Source: Candidatus Cloacimonadota bacterium (GTDB lineage Bacteria > Cloacimonadota > Cloacimonadia > Cloacimonadales > TCS61). Taken from it: 64,000 bases of DNA. Both the position numbers and the translations under genes were made by a program. The notes below the pieces were generated by a model. It made no database searches, had not been told where the DNA came from, and saw nothing but the letters and a program-made list of their open reading frames with translations. Position 1 is the stretch's first letter; the number at the start of each line of letters is the position of its first letter. Where the stretch lies: positions 124,001 through 188,000 of the forward strand of contig JAIPIH010000003.1 of NCBI GenBank assembly GCA_021734835.1, read 5' to 3'. Shown here one piece after another: positions 17,865 to 26,663 of the stretch.

Positions 17865-19064
17865 TTACCTCTCTATTTCCGGTGGACAAGTATGCAATGA
17901 TACCATCAAGGCAGCAGTATCGGAAATACTGATATTTACCGCAAGTTTTTCCAGAACCGAAATTGCATGAGTATAACTGGCTCCACGTACAAAAATCCTG
18001 CGTGGATATTTTGAACCATCAGTTATGATATAAAATCCATGTTCACCACGAGTTGATTCAGCTTTAATATATGTTTGGCCAGCTGGAATTTTCCAATTCA
18101 AAACATTAGGGATCTTTGCTTGGATTTTTCCGGTTTTCGGCATTTTATGCATAATCTGTTCGATCAGATCAATGCTTAGAATTGTCTCAGCAAACCGTAC
18201 CAAAGTACGGGCATAAGCATCGCCAACATCTGATGTGATCATCTTCATAACCAGTTGATCATAGACAAGGTAAGGATTGTTTTGCCGGACATCAAATGGT
18301 TTTCCACTTGCACGAGCAGTTGGTCCGACAATTCCATACTCCTCTACCATTTCTGGTGGAATGAAACCTAATCCTTGCAGACGAGATTTAGTAATAGCAT
18401 TATTAAGAAATGATTTTTCAATATCTACAAGCAATTCCCTGGTTTGTTTAATCACCTTTTTTACTCTTAGTTCAAATCCTTCTGGAAGATCCTTTCTAAC
18501 TCCACCTGGGATCATATACATATGATAAATTCTTCCACCGGACATTTCTTCAAATAAATCCAGCCAAAAGTCTCGCATCGTCACAGTCCATTGACCGATA
18601 ATTCCCATACCGAGGGAACCGGCTTGACCGCCAATCCACATCAAAAAACTAGCAACCCTAGACATTTCTAGATTCAAAGTACGGATCCATTTTGCTTTTT
18701 CGGGAATATCAATCCCAGCTAATTCTTCGATTCCGGCAGAGAAACAATATTCATTAGTATCCGGTTCAGGAACGCAAATTCTACATACAATGGGGAAACA
18801 CTGCATAAATTTTCTTCTTTCCATTAGTTTTTCAAAAGCTCTGTGCAAATACCCCACATGTGTTTTGCAATCGATAACTTCATCACCATTGATCACTAAT
18901 TCCAAAGACATATTTCCAGTTACACCAGGATGCTGCGGACCTTGCCAAATTTTAGTAAACATATGCGAATTCAAATCAAATTCCGGTTTCCCATCTTTCA
19001 GCAAAGGATATTTTGATCGGTCTGCAACATAATTTTTGTATTTACTTTTTGATATTTCTTTCAT
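17865..19064 (-). CDS. NuoD/hydrogenase-large-subunit-like protein without a NiFe site
   Basis: The 399-residue protein is the large catalytic-type subunit of a complex I/membrane hydrogenase-like enzyme. QGPQHPGVTG (41-50) and HVGYLHRAFEKLMER (69-83) match the NuoD family. Hydrogenases need two Cys near the N-terminus and a C-terminal CxxC to hold Ni-Fe. Here Cys89, Cys94, Cys97 and Cys107 cluster near the N-terminus (VCRIC at 93-97), but the C-terminus ends HTCPPEIER with a single Cys393. A NiFe hydrogenase is therefore unlikely, and the protein fits the Mbx/Mbs type. It overlaps the NuoC-like gene by 4 bases. Confidence 0.85.
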   Translation of the reverse strand: MKEISKSKYKNYVADRSKYPLLKDGKPEFDLNSHMFTKIWQGPQHPGVTGNMSLELVINGDEVIDCKTHVGYLHRAFEKLMERRKFMQCFPIVCRICVPEPDTNEYCFSAGIEELAGIDIPEKAKWIRTLNLEMSRVASFLMWIGGQAGSLGMGIIGQWTVTMRDFWLDLFEEMSGGRIYHMYMIPGGVRKDLPEGFELRVKKVIKQTRELLVDIEKSFLNNAITKSRLQGLGFIPPEMVEEYGIVGPTARASGKPFDVRQNNPYLVYDQLVMKMITSDVGDAYARTLVRFAETILSIDLIEQIMHKMPKTGKIQAKIPNVLNWKIPAGQTYIKAESTRGEHGFYIITDGSKYPRRIFVRGASYTHAISVLEKLAVNISISDTAALMVSLHTCPPEIER

Positions 19065-19618
19065 TTATCATCCCTTAATTTAGGAGTCTTTACAAAATCA
19101 TTATACAGTTTTTTTCTCATATATTCTTTGGGATCATTCGTCTTACGTCCCGGTCTTTGATAATAGGTCTCTTCAGAATATTTGAGTGTGTCAAAATCAC
19201 GACGCATAGGCGGCATATTGTCCCAGCTTTCCAGAATGAAATCTTCGTTAACTCTTGGAGATGAAGGGAAATCTATACCATACATTTCTTTGATCTCACG
19301 TTGATACTGCCAAAGATGAGGCCAAATATTATGCATGGAGGTCATGATTGCTTCTTTTCTGTCGATAAATACGCTCACACCTAAACTCACTTTTCTTGAA
19401 AAACTATAGAGCATATAGATCAGCATGAATTTACTGTCGTCAAGATAATCAACAGCTTGCATAAAAGATAAATGCTTAAATTTTTCATTATCTTTTATAT
19501 ATCGCAAAACTAATTCTGTTTGTTCCTTTTTTATAGTGATGAAATAAAGATCATCTCTTTGTTTAATTTGCTCTCTGATCTCTACTTTCTGTTTTAATCT
19601 ATTCAAAAAATCTTCCAT
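19061..19618 (-). CDS. NuoC-like 30 kDa subunit
   Basis: A 185-residue protein of the complex I 30-kDa subunit family. The conserved stretch near the middle to end reads WPHLWQYQREIKEMYGIDF followed by SPRVNEDFILESW and PPMRRDFD, matching NuoC's P...W.EREi.DmfGi.F and P.RKD(F/Y). Usually it docks NuoB and NuoD in the peripheral arm. AGGAGTGGAAATG sets the start at 19618; the frame continues 15 bases upstream into the NuoB-like gene. Start and stop both abut or overlap neighbours, so the gene is tightly coupled. Confidence 0.85.
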   Translation of the reverse strand: MEDFLNRLKQKVEIREQIKQRDDLYFITIKKEQTELVLRYIKDNEKFKHLSFMQAVDYLDDSKFMLIYMLYSFSRKVSLGVSVFIDRKEAIMTSMHNIWPHLWQYQREIKEMYGIDFPSSPRVNEDFILESWDNMPPMRRDFDTLKYSEETYYQRPGRKTNDPKEYMRKKLYNDFVKTPKLRDDK

Positions 19619-19626
19619 TTCCACTC

Positions 19627-20268
19627 CTACCAATTATAATCAGGCATATTCCAATCTTTAATAATTCTCTTCTGATTTTTCTTATACCAGTCGAAATTTT
19701 CAGCATATTTATTCATCCCATCGGCTCTACCTGCTCTAATTCTCTCTTTAAGTTTGTTGAATCCAGCTAACAGAGATTCCGGTCTCGGCATACATCCTGT
19801 TACATAAATATCTACAGGAATATAATGATCAATACGATTTATAGTGTAGTAACTATCGTAGTACATTCCACCATTGATTGTACAGCTGCCTAAGGCAATC
19901 ACAAATTTTGGGCCTTGCATTTGTTCATAGCTTCGCACAATTCTCTTGATGGTTTTCAAGGAAGCATATCCACCTATGATAAATACAGAAGATTGTCTAG
20001 GACTTGGTCGGGGAGCAATTCCATACCGTGACATATCATACCTGGATGTCATTAGAGGTCGCAACTCTATAGCACCGCAACCTGTGCCAAAAGCAAGCAT
20101 CCAGAGAGACTGTGCTCGAGCCCAGTTTCGGAAATTCTCGAATATTTTGTGAACCGGTGGTACAACTTGGGGACGGGCATCACTGAATAATGTCTTTTCC
20201 TTATCGGAAAGACCATCATTAGCTAAATTCATTTGTTTTTCAACTTCATTGATATCTTTTTTTTCCAC
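19627..20268 (-). CDS. NuoB-like small Fe-S subunit
   Basis: The 213-residue protein belongs to the NuoB/hydrogenase small-subunit family, which holds the [4Fe-4S] cluster next to the large subunit. GTGCGAIEL replaces the tandem CC of NuoB (CCAIEM), and ALGSCTINGGMY and VTGCMPRPESLL hold the other two Cys. Only three Cys occur in the whole protein, so the fourth cluster ligand must be another residue or come from the NuoD-like partner. An N-terminal extension of ~50 residues rich in Lys/Glu is not part of the core. It is cotranscribed with nuoH- and nuoC-like genes. Confidence 0.87.
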   Translation of the reverse strand: MEKKDINEVEKQMNLANDGLSDKEKTLFSDARPQVVPPVHKIFENFRNWARAQSLWMLAFGTGCGAIELRPLMTSRYDMSRYGIAPRPSPRQSSVFIIGGYASLKTIKRIVRSYEQMQGPKFVIALGSCTINGGMYYDSYYTINRIDHYIPVDIYVTGCMPRPESLLAGFNKLKERIRAGRADGMNKYAENFDWYKKNQKRIIKDWNMPDYNW

Positions 20269-20277
20269 AATTACTCC

Positions 20278-21189
20278 CTACAAATATGCTACAAAAATTA
20301 TTGAAATTATACCGATAATGGTAGGCCATTTCAAGAAGAAACGCATTGCCTGTTCTGGGCGGAATCGTGGGAATGCCGCTCCCACAAAAACTGAAAACAT
20401 ATAAATCAAAAATGTTTTAACAATCATCACTACGAGATTTGTGGCTCCGCCAAAATAAAGATTCATAAATAAAATCAATTTAGCAGCTACGAACAATCCT
20501 CTATTGGTCTGCAAAGTTGCCAAAAAGCTGCTATTCATCTCAATCGGAGGTCCAATTGGAATTTCCTGCGGTGCTAAAACTATGCTAAAAGGCGAATGCA
20601 TATTCATACCTAACATTGATATCATAGCAGCAACTACAGCAAAAGGATTTGTGAATAATGTCCAATTCAGAATACTGCCTTGCTGAGCGGCAACAATTGC
20701 TGTAATATTCAAGGTATGATACTGAATTGCCAGAGCAATTACCGACAATGCAAACGGAACTTCAAAAGTAGTCATCTGTGATAGACCGCGAGCAATTCCC
20801 AAAGGTGAATAAGGATGACCACCTTCACCGGCACCGAGAGCCATTCCAAGTTGACCAAAGAAAATAAAATACATCACTAGTAGCAAATCACCTGCCATGG
20901 AAAAATTAGCAAAAACAGCTGAACCGAAGATGACAGGAATGAATAGATAGGTTCCTAACCCACCGGCGAAACGAAACACCGGTCCCAGATAAAACATTAT
21001 ACCGTGCGAAACTGCCACTCTTTTTGCATGAGTTTTAATAATATCAATAAAAGGCTGCCAGACAGGAGGTCCATAACGTCCATGAACTCTTGCATAGATT
21101 TTTCTAACAACTCCGCCCAGAGCCAAGCCATAGATAGTTGCTATAACTACCGAAATGACAGCATAAAATATTTTCGTCCAAATATCCAT
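20278..21189 (-). CDS. NuoH-like membrane subunit
   Basis: The 303-residue membrane protein has about eight TM segments and matches the NuoH/HyfC/EchB family that joins the peripheral arm to the ion-pumping arm. Visible matches are a GRYGPPVWQPFIDIIK loop after TM1 (the family's R.GP...G.lQ...D..K), GAGEGGHPYSPLGIARG, FEVPF in the middle, and a C-terminal FPRFRPEQAMRF (family: P..R.DQ...). The conserved Glu/Asp loop is present. It lies between the double antiporter gene and the nuoB-like gene with short gaps. Confidence 0.9.
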   Translation of the reverse strand: MDIWTKIFYAVISVVIATIYGLALGGVVRKIYARVHGRYGPPVWQPFIDIIKTHAKRVAVSHGIMFYLGPVFRFAGGLGTYLFIPVIFGSAVFANFSMAGDLLLVMYFIFFGQLGMALGAGEGGHPYSPLGIARGLSQMTTFEVPFALSVIALAIQYHTLNITAIVAAQQGSILNWTLFTNPFAVVAAMISMLGMNMHSPFSIVLAPQEIPIGPPIEMNSSFLATLQTNRGLFVAAKLILFMNLYFGGATNLVVMIVKTFLIYMFSVFVGAAFPRFRPEQAMRFFLKWPTIIGIISIIFVAYL

Positions 21190-21192
21190 TTA

Positions 21193-24100
21193 TTACACTC
21201 CCAAAATTATATATAAGACAACCATATACAGAATTATATGCAGAATATATGTTTGCCCGTTGCCTGTGTAAAATTGACGAAAGAGGTTTCCTAGGCTATG
21301 AGTCCATTCAGCTACTCCATTCCAAAATGACAAAATCCGTGGTTTTCCCCAACCGCCAAGAACCTTTTTATAGTGTGCATACATATTGTGGGCTACATGT
21401 GTTGTTTGAGGAGATTCAGGTCTTTCCGCGGCAAAAACAATATTGAATTGCTTCACTTTTTGAGTTTTGCCAATAAGTAAGAGCAATAATAGTAATGGAA
21501 CCATAAAAACACCCATTGTAACCATCATTACTTGATTACCATTCCAGTATCCAAGCGAGCTAGTCACTTTGTAGCCGTCTATCACTATTGATGAGTCAAT
21601 ATAGTTGCCGACAATTGCATTTAAAGGCTGAATTATCAAATTTGGGAAAGTGGAAATCGTCATTAAGGCAATGATAAAAATTAATTGCGGTAAAATAAAC
21701 CATATCGGTGCTTCTTTCACATTTTGATGTTCATATTTCAACTGTCCTAAAAACACAGAATGAATAAGCCTGTAAAGATAGAGAAAACTAACTGCACTTG
21801 CAAAGAAAAGTACTCCTGATTGCAGATACCAGCCCTTTTCGATAAATGCTGAATACAGCAGCCACTTTGAACCAAAACCCGATAAAGGCGGAACGCCTGA
21901 AACTGCAATAATTCCAATTAAGACAGAGATATATGAAATCGGCATTTTTTTGATCAATCCACCCATTTCATACATATTGCGAGTTTTTGTACGATAGATC
22001 ACTCCAGCAATTGCCAAAAATATCAGTCCTTTGAACAGGAGATGATTGAAGGAAAGATACAGTGCAGTGACCAAACCAAGATGGCTCAGCATAGCTACAG
22101 AAGCGACAATATAACCAATCTGACTCATACTTGAATAGGCTAAAAGTCGTTTCATATCTTCTTGGAATACTGCCAAAAATGCGCCAATTATTGTCGATAG
22201 TACCCCAATCCAGCCAATCCAATAAAAAATATCAATGTCAGGTTTATGACTGATTGCTGAAACAGCTAAAACAAAGAATCCCAAAATACCTACTTTGCTC
22301 AAAATTCCCGCTATGAGAGCAGTTACATCATCTTCAGCTTCGGCATAGGCGTCAGGGACCCAGATATGGACACCTAATGAACCAGATTTGATCAGAAATC
22401 CAAGTGACATTAAAATTATTGAAACCAACGGCAGCTGAATCTGAGTTATAGATTTTAACAAAACCATATCGCTGCTTACTGCAGGAGCAAAAGCAAATCC
22501 TAACATCAGTAAATAGGCTCCGGCAATGGAAAATATGAGATAAACAAATGAAGAATTACGAGCATTTTTACCTCTTAAGAAAAGCAAGTATGATGAAATC
22601 GTCATAAATTCCCAATTTAAGAAAAACTCTAAATAGCCTTTAGCGATCAAGAGATTTCCCAAAGACAATATCATCATCAAAAGCAGCCCATAAAAATTCT
22701 GATTCAAGCCTTTTCTATTGAAAGTAGAGATCAATATAATACCACCACCGATAATAAAAATGACTGCAAAAAATAGCTGTAAACCGCTTAGCAAAGGATA
22801 GAGATAGTAACCATAAGTTCCGAGAGTGATCAGAGATAAAATTCCTTTTATTTTCGAAGGAATAATCTCAATAATAAAGATTACTATCAAGGCAATAACT
22901 GGTGCTAAATGTATTAGATCAATTTGGTAAAAATATTTCATTATTATCACGGGAATTACAGCTAACACCCCCGCTAAAAACGCAACCGGTAAGTTCATAC
23001 TGTGAGATGTTTCGATTTGTGATTCCTGCAGATCTTCTTTTTTTACAGCTAGGTTGAACCAGCGGAAAAGAAAAGCAATCTCGCAGAGAGAACCGATTAA
23101 CACTAATACTGCCACAACTGTCATTTTTTCCATGATCAGCCATCTAATAAATTCCCATTTAGCCCAAAATCCAGGAAATGGCGGTAAACTTGCTAAGGCA
23201 AATAACAATAAACCAAAAAGTATGAGTAGAGGTTTACTGTGATTTAAAACTCCCCAATCGGCTATCTTTTCTTTTTTGACGATTCCGGTTATCCAAAACA
23301 GACCGGCTTTTGCTAAGAGATGATTGACCAAGAATCCTCCAACGATCAGAATACTGATAAACTCAGGTGCGTTGGTAGTAAATACTACAGCAGAGATCAG
23401 TAAGCCCATTTGCCCTATTGATGAATATCCCAAAAGTCTTTTGGCATTTTCTTGTTTTAAGCCCATCAAACTGGAAAGTACAAAAGTGAGCAGACCAGCA
23501 TAGCCAAGAAGCTGCAAGAGATTGTTAGGAATCATCGGCATAATCTTGTAAAATACATAGAAAATTGCAGCTGAGTTGACTACAGCAATCACAGATACAA
23601 TTCCCGAATCGGTAGCTTCATAAACATCTAAAGCCCAGCCGTTTGCAGGAAAAGGTTTCAGCTCGATGAATATCCCCAAACTCATCATAAACACTGCTAT
23701 CATACCCAGATTATTGAAAGTTCCGGTATTGATGAAATCCAAGTTTAAATTTCCAGAAAAATAATATACAAATATCACTCCTAATAAAAAGAAGGTAGAA
23801 ACCACTCCGCCTGCAAGCATGTATTTAAAACCAGCTGAAAGAGATTTTAGATTTTTTTCCAAAGTTATCAGTGCGAATGTTGATATTGAAACTATTTCCA
23901 GAAACACAAAAATATTGAATAAATCGCGAGTCATCACCAAACCATTGACTCCCATACTTAATATCAAATACAATACTAGCGAAGATATCTTAGCTTTTTT
24001 GAATTTCTTAAATAAGTAAATAGCTGCAAATAAAGCAATAAAATTCGAGAATAAGAGAATAAAGGCTTCCTGCAAACCCATTCGCAGATTTATGGAGATA

Positions 24101-24306
24101 GGGGCAACAAAACCTGCGGTGTTTATAAGCAAGGGAGTAACATCAACAACCAGGAGGCGATAAAACCAAATTGCCATTACAAAAAGATTGAAAGAAAGTA
24201 CTCCATAAAAGATTGTCATCGATAACTTTCGACCTATTTTATCAAATATTGATAATAAAAATCCGGTAATAAGAGAAAGTATAATTATATATATCGGATT
24301 TACCAT
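21193..24306 (-). CDS. Fused double antiporter-like subunit (two MrpD/NuoM-type modules in one chain)
   Basis: The 1037-residue membrane protein is about twice the usual 450-550 length. Module 1 (about 1-435) has Glu137 (FVFLEIVS), Lys217 (IELKPFP), a broken-helix region QENAKRLLGYSSIGQMG and Lys383 (FWAKWEF). Module 2 (about 460-910) repeats these with Glu566 (LNWEFMT), Lys640 (FLIKSGSLGVHIW), EDMKRLLAYSSMSQIG and FGSKWLL. These are the ion-path residues of MrpA/MrpD and NuoL/M/N. A ~120-residue tail ends in a last TM. Archaeal Mbx/Mbs complexes use two separate such subunits, and here they appear to be joined. The reading frame runs through both modules without a break. Confidence 0.9.
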   Translation of the reverse strand: MVNPIYIIILSLITGFLLSIFDKIGRKLSMTIFYGVLSFNLFVMAIWFYRLLVVDVTPLLINTAGFVAPISINLRMGLQEAFILLFSNFIALFAAIYLFKKFKKAKISSLVLYLILSMGVNGLVMTRDLFNIFVFLEIVSISTFALITLEKNLKSLSAGFKYMLAGGVVSTFFLLGVIFVYYFSGNLNLDFINTGTFNNLGMIAVFMMSLGIFIELKPFPANGWALDVYEATDSGIVSVIAVVNSAAIFYVFYKIMPMIPNNLLQLLGYAGLLTFVLSSLMGLKQENAKRLLGYSSIGQMGLLISAVVFTTNAPEFISILIVGGFLVNHLLAKAGLFWITGIVKKEKIADWGVLNHSKPLLILFGLLLFALASLPPFPGFWAKWEFIRWLIMEKMTVVAVLVLIGSLCEIAFLFRWFNLAVKKEDLQESQIETSHSMNLPVAFLAGVLAVIPVIIMKYFYQIDLIHLAPVIALIVIFIIEIIPSKIKGILSLITLGTYGYYLYPLLSGLQLFFAVIFIIGGGIILISTFNRKGLNQNFYGLLLMMILSLGNLLIAKGYLEFFLNWEFMTISSYLLFLRGKNARNSSFVYLIFSIAGAYLLMLGFAFAPAVSSDMVLLKSITQIQLPLVSIILMSLGFLIKSGSLGVHIWVPDAYAEAEDDVTALIAGILSKVGILGFFVLAVSAISHKPDIDIFYWIGWIGVLSTIIGAFLAVFQEDMKRLLAYSSMSQIGYIVASVAMLSHLGLVTALYLSFNHLLFKGLIFLAIAGVIYRTKTRNMYEMGGLIKKMPISYISVLIGIIAVSGVPPLSGFGSKWLLYSAFIEKGWYLQSGVLFFASAVSFLYLYRLIHSVFLGQLKYEHQNVKEAPIWFILPQLIFIIALMTISTFPNLIIQPLNAIVGNYIDSSIVIDGYKVTSSLGYWNGNQVMMVTMGVFMVPLLLLLLLIGKTQKVKQFNIVFAAERPESPQTTHVAHNMYAHYKKVLGGWGKPRILSFWNGVAEWTHSLGNLFRQFYTGNGQTYILHIILYMVVLYIILGV

Positions 24307-24653
24307 TTTAACTCCTGATAATCATCTATAGATAGTGATTTTGTTTTTTTATACATTTCCACAATAAAACTAAGCATCACAGCAGTAACAGCTAAGCCAA
24401 TAACAATAGCAGTAAGCACTAAAGCTGAAGGAATTGGATCAACCACCTGTGAAGTAGCATCTTTGATATTGACAGCCGCATCAATAATTGGAGCGGTTCT
24501 ATTGCGGATGTATCCGATGGAAACTATAATCAAGTGTATGCCTGTATCCATTATGGAAAAACCAATAACGATTTTTATCAGATTATTGCGAGTTAACATC
24601 ATAGAAATCCCCAAAATCAACAGGATGAAACCCAAAATCAATGAGAATATCAT
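24300..24653 (-). CDS. mnhC: MrpC/NuoK-like subunit
   Basis: A 117-residue protein with three TM segments of the MnhC/MbhG/NuoK family. The family's conserved region is seen as GFSIMDTGIHLIIVSIGY followed later by DPIPSALVLTAIVIGLAVTA (family: DP.pQALVLTAIVIs.A). It overlaps both neighbours by 4-7 bases. In Mrp-type modules this subunit lies next to MrpD and takes part in cation movement. Confidence 0.9.
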   Translation of the reverse strand: MIFSLILGFILLILGISMMLTRNNLIKIVIGFSIMDTGIHLIIVSIGYIRNRTAPIIDAAVNIKDATSQVVDPIPSALVLTAIVIGLAVTAVMLSFIVEMYKKTKSLSIDDYQELKW

Positions 24654-25330
24654 TGTTCACCTCCCATCGTATTTAAAATAGCTGTCAATTCCGCACCGAC
24701 TTTCAGGCCGATCAGAGAATAAACGATAGGGATTGCACCGGCACTAAACAGCTGACCAAAGTTACCCAATGGGACAATGTTAATATTGAGAAATCCGATT
24801 CCCAGCAGCAAGCCAATCAACCCGACAACCACATAAAATGCACCTGAAAAAGACTCGACCAAATGTAAAATAAGATGATTGAATTTGAGATTTATATCAG
24901 ATAAAATCATCAGAAGAAAGGCAGAAGCAATTATTACACCGCCCTGAAATCCGCCTCCGGGAGTAAGATGTCCGTGCACAAAAATATAAATTCCAAACAG
25001 AATGATCAAAGCTACTAGAAAGGATGAACTTGTCTGCAGAAGTTCAGATGCTTTACGGAGACTATTTTTATTTTTTTTATGTTTGAGTAAAAAACCAACT
25101 CCCGCAGTTGCAAGAAATAAGACAGTAACTTCACCAAGTGTATCCAAACCGCGATAGCTAACAATTACCGATGTTACCACATTCTGCGATTTTAAATCAT
25201 CTATCGAACCTCGCACATATTGCGAAGAAAGTTCATTAAGTGAATCTTTGTACTCAAAGTTAACGACAAGTGGTAAGAGCATCATTATTAGTCCTGCAAT
25301 TGCGAAGATCACAAAAATTTTCCTAATCAT
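24650..25330 (-). CDS. mnhB: MrpB-like subunit with MbhE-type N-terminal part
   Basis: The 226-residue protein joins two segments that are separate genes in archaeal Mbh. The N-terminal ~90 residues (NVVTSVIVSYRGLDTLGEVTVLF) match MbhE or the end of MrpA. Residues ~100-226 are MnhB, with HGHLTPGGGFQGGVIIAS as the family hallmark (GH..PGGGFqgG) and a Lys/Glu-containing final TM. It overlaps its neighbours by 4 bases on each side. Confidence 0.9.
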   Translation of the reverse strand: MIRKIFVIFAIAGLIMMLLPLVVNFEYKDSLNELSSQYVRGSIDDLKSQNVVTSVIVSYRGLDTLGEVTVLFLATAGVGFLLKHKKNKNSLRKASELLQTSSSFLVALIILFGIYIFVHGHLTPGGGFQGGVIIASAFLLMILSDINLKFNHLILHLVESFSGAFYVVVGLIGLLLGIGFLNINIVPLGNFGQLFSAGAIPIVYSLIGLKVGAELTAILNTMGGEQ

Positions 25331-25572
25331 TTTTTATTCTCCTTTCTCACTTTATTCAGGGCGAATAAAAAGATTATCGTCGTCAATCCGGAACCGATCG
25401 TAGCTTCGGTCATAGCAACATCTGGTGAACCAAGAACCAAGTAGATGACACTTGCCAGAAGGCTGATTACGCCAGCGCTGACAATGGCTGCCAGCAATTT
25501 ATTGAAATAGATAGCCCCAAAAGCAGCTGCTATCATTATTACACCCAAAATGATTATTATTGTTAAAGTCAC
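25327..25572 (-). CDS. DUF4040/MbhD-like small membrane subunit
   Basis: An 81-residue protein with three TM segments. VLGSPDVAMTEATIGSGL matches the family's (A/G)PDVAlTEa.vG signature, corresponding to the C-terminal portion of MrpA and to MbhD. The conserved acidic residues in this loop are thought to take part in ion movement. It overlaps mnhG and mnhB by 4 bases each. Confidence 0.9.
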   Translation of the reverse strand: MTLTIIIILGVIMIAAAFGAIYFNKLLAAIVSAGVISLLASVIYLVLGSPDVAMTEATIGSGLTTIIFLFALNKVRKENKK

Positions 25573-25919
25573 CTTTTACCTCCATCCGCTTCTTCTACAT
25601 TGTCGGTTTCCAGATCATCTTTGACTGTACTTTCGGCTAAATTCATTTTTACAAAATGAGCAGCTCTAGCCAAAGAATTTGAAGATACCGGATTAGTGAA
25701 CAGTACAAATATAATGAGAATGAAGATCTTCCCAAAACATCCACATTCTAGATGACCAAGCGATATTCCTAAAAGAAATAGCATCGTGCCAAGAGTTGTG
25801 GCTTTGGTTCCAGCCTGCATTCGGTTGAAAACATCAGGCATTCTAAGAACTCCCACAGAGCCTAATAGTAAGAAGATAGCTCCCACCAATGTTATAACTG
25901 CACCAATAAGTTCCATCAA
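25569..25919 (-). CDS. mnhG: MrpG-like subunit
   Basis: A 116-residue protein with an MnhG/PhaG core: two to three TM segments, GAIFLLLGSVGVLRMPDVFNRMQAGTKATTLG covering the hallmark G..G..R.PD...R.HA.TKa.T.G (His replaced by Gln here), and an acidic C-terminal tail. Two ATGs in tandem (25919 and 25916) are possible starts. It is coupled to mnhF by a short overlap. Confidence 0.9.
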   Translation of the reverse strand: MMELIGAVITLVGAIFLLLGSVGVLRMPDVFNRMQAGTKATTLGTMLFLLGISLGHLECGCFGKIFILIIFVLFTNPVSSNSLARAAHFVKMNLAESTVKDDLETDNVEEADGGKR

Positions 25920-26176
25920 AACCCCCTTTCCAAATAACGAGAAACAGCAATTACCCCGATAAAACTTATCAACCCATAAACAATAGCTACATCCAAGTAG
26001 ATAATGCGGTTGGAGAAATATGCCAAAAAGACGATAAGAGAAATTGCGATAATCGTCATTGCATCCATAGCTACAATTCTATCGGTAACGGATGGTCCTT
26101 TTATCAATCTTATAAAAGAAATTACAATTGCTGCTAAAGCAATTATTGCTGAAATATTATAGATTAAATTAGCCAA
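25916..26176 (-). CDS. mnhF: MrpF-like subunit, TTG start
   Basis: An 86-residue, three-TM subunit of the MnhF/PhaF family, with LIKGPSVTDRIVAMDAMTII as its hallmark (R...GP...DRi.a.D). The frame is open to 26242, inside mnhE, but the extra residues there are charged and unlike the family. GGAGG at 26187-26183 is spaced 6 bases from the TTG at 26176, which gives the normal N-terminus (LANLIYNISAI) and an 8-base overlap with the mnhE stop. A TTG start is therefore the best reading. Confidence 0.85.
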   Translation of the reverse strand: MANLIYNISAIIALAAIVISFIRLIKGPSVTDRIVAMDAMTIIAISLIVFLAYFSNRIIYLDVAIVYGLISFIGVIAVSRYLERGF

Positions 26177-26663
26177 AAATAACCTCCAGATACTTTTCAA
26201 ATTTTGATACGATAGCTTCAGTCGCACCTTCCACATCTTCATTCGTTACATCGATCCAATGAATATAAAAATAATTGTCTTTCATCTCAACTGTGAGTGT
26301 ACCAGGGGTGAGGGTAATTGAATTTGCCAAAAATGCTCTTCCCAAAGGGCTTTTTAATTTTGTTTTCACCTTTACGATTCCCGGTTTGATACGCAATTTG
26401 GGAGAAATCACTCTGGCTGCAACATCCAAATTTGATTTTATCAGTTCCCATAAAAATACAAAGACATATAATATAAAATAGGTTATTGACTTTGGATTAA
26501 GACGGATATCACCTAAGATCGTTAACTTTTTATGAAAAATCAAAGTTAGTAATAATACTGATAATCCGCCAAAAATCATCTCTTGAGTAGAAGTACCTGC
26601 TAAAAAAATCCAGATAGAAAATAGTATTACAATCGATATCAAAGCTGACTTAATACTTCTCAT
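26169..26663 (-). CDS. mnhE: MrpE-like subunit, first gene of the Mbx-like operon
   Basis: A 164-residue protein of the MnhE family with two to three N-terminal TM segments and a cytoplasmic domain. The hallmark is LGRAFLANSITLTPGTLTVEM (family: ...a.SItLTPGTlt...) followed by YIHWIDV. GGAGG (26672-26668) precedes the ATG at 26663; the frame extends 15 bases further to a GTG but then contains the ribosome site itself. As the first gene of the run it should be preceded by the operon promoter in the 361-base gap upstream. Confidence 0.9.
   Translation of the reverse strand: MRSIKSALISIVILFSIWIFLAGTSTQEMIFGGLSVLLLTLIFHKKLTILGDIRLNPKSITYFILYVFVFLWELIKSNLDVAARVISPKLRIKPGIVKVKTKLKSPLGRAFLANSITLTPGTLTVEMKDNYFYIHWIDVTNEDVEGATEAIVSKFEKYLEVIFG

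Noticed and set aside
17865-21189. Possible [NiFe]-hydrogenase
   Set aside because: The large subunit lacks the C-terminal CxxC and the small subunit lacks one Cys; no maturation genes (hyp) are in the window.
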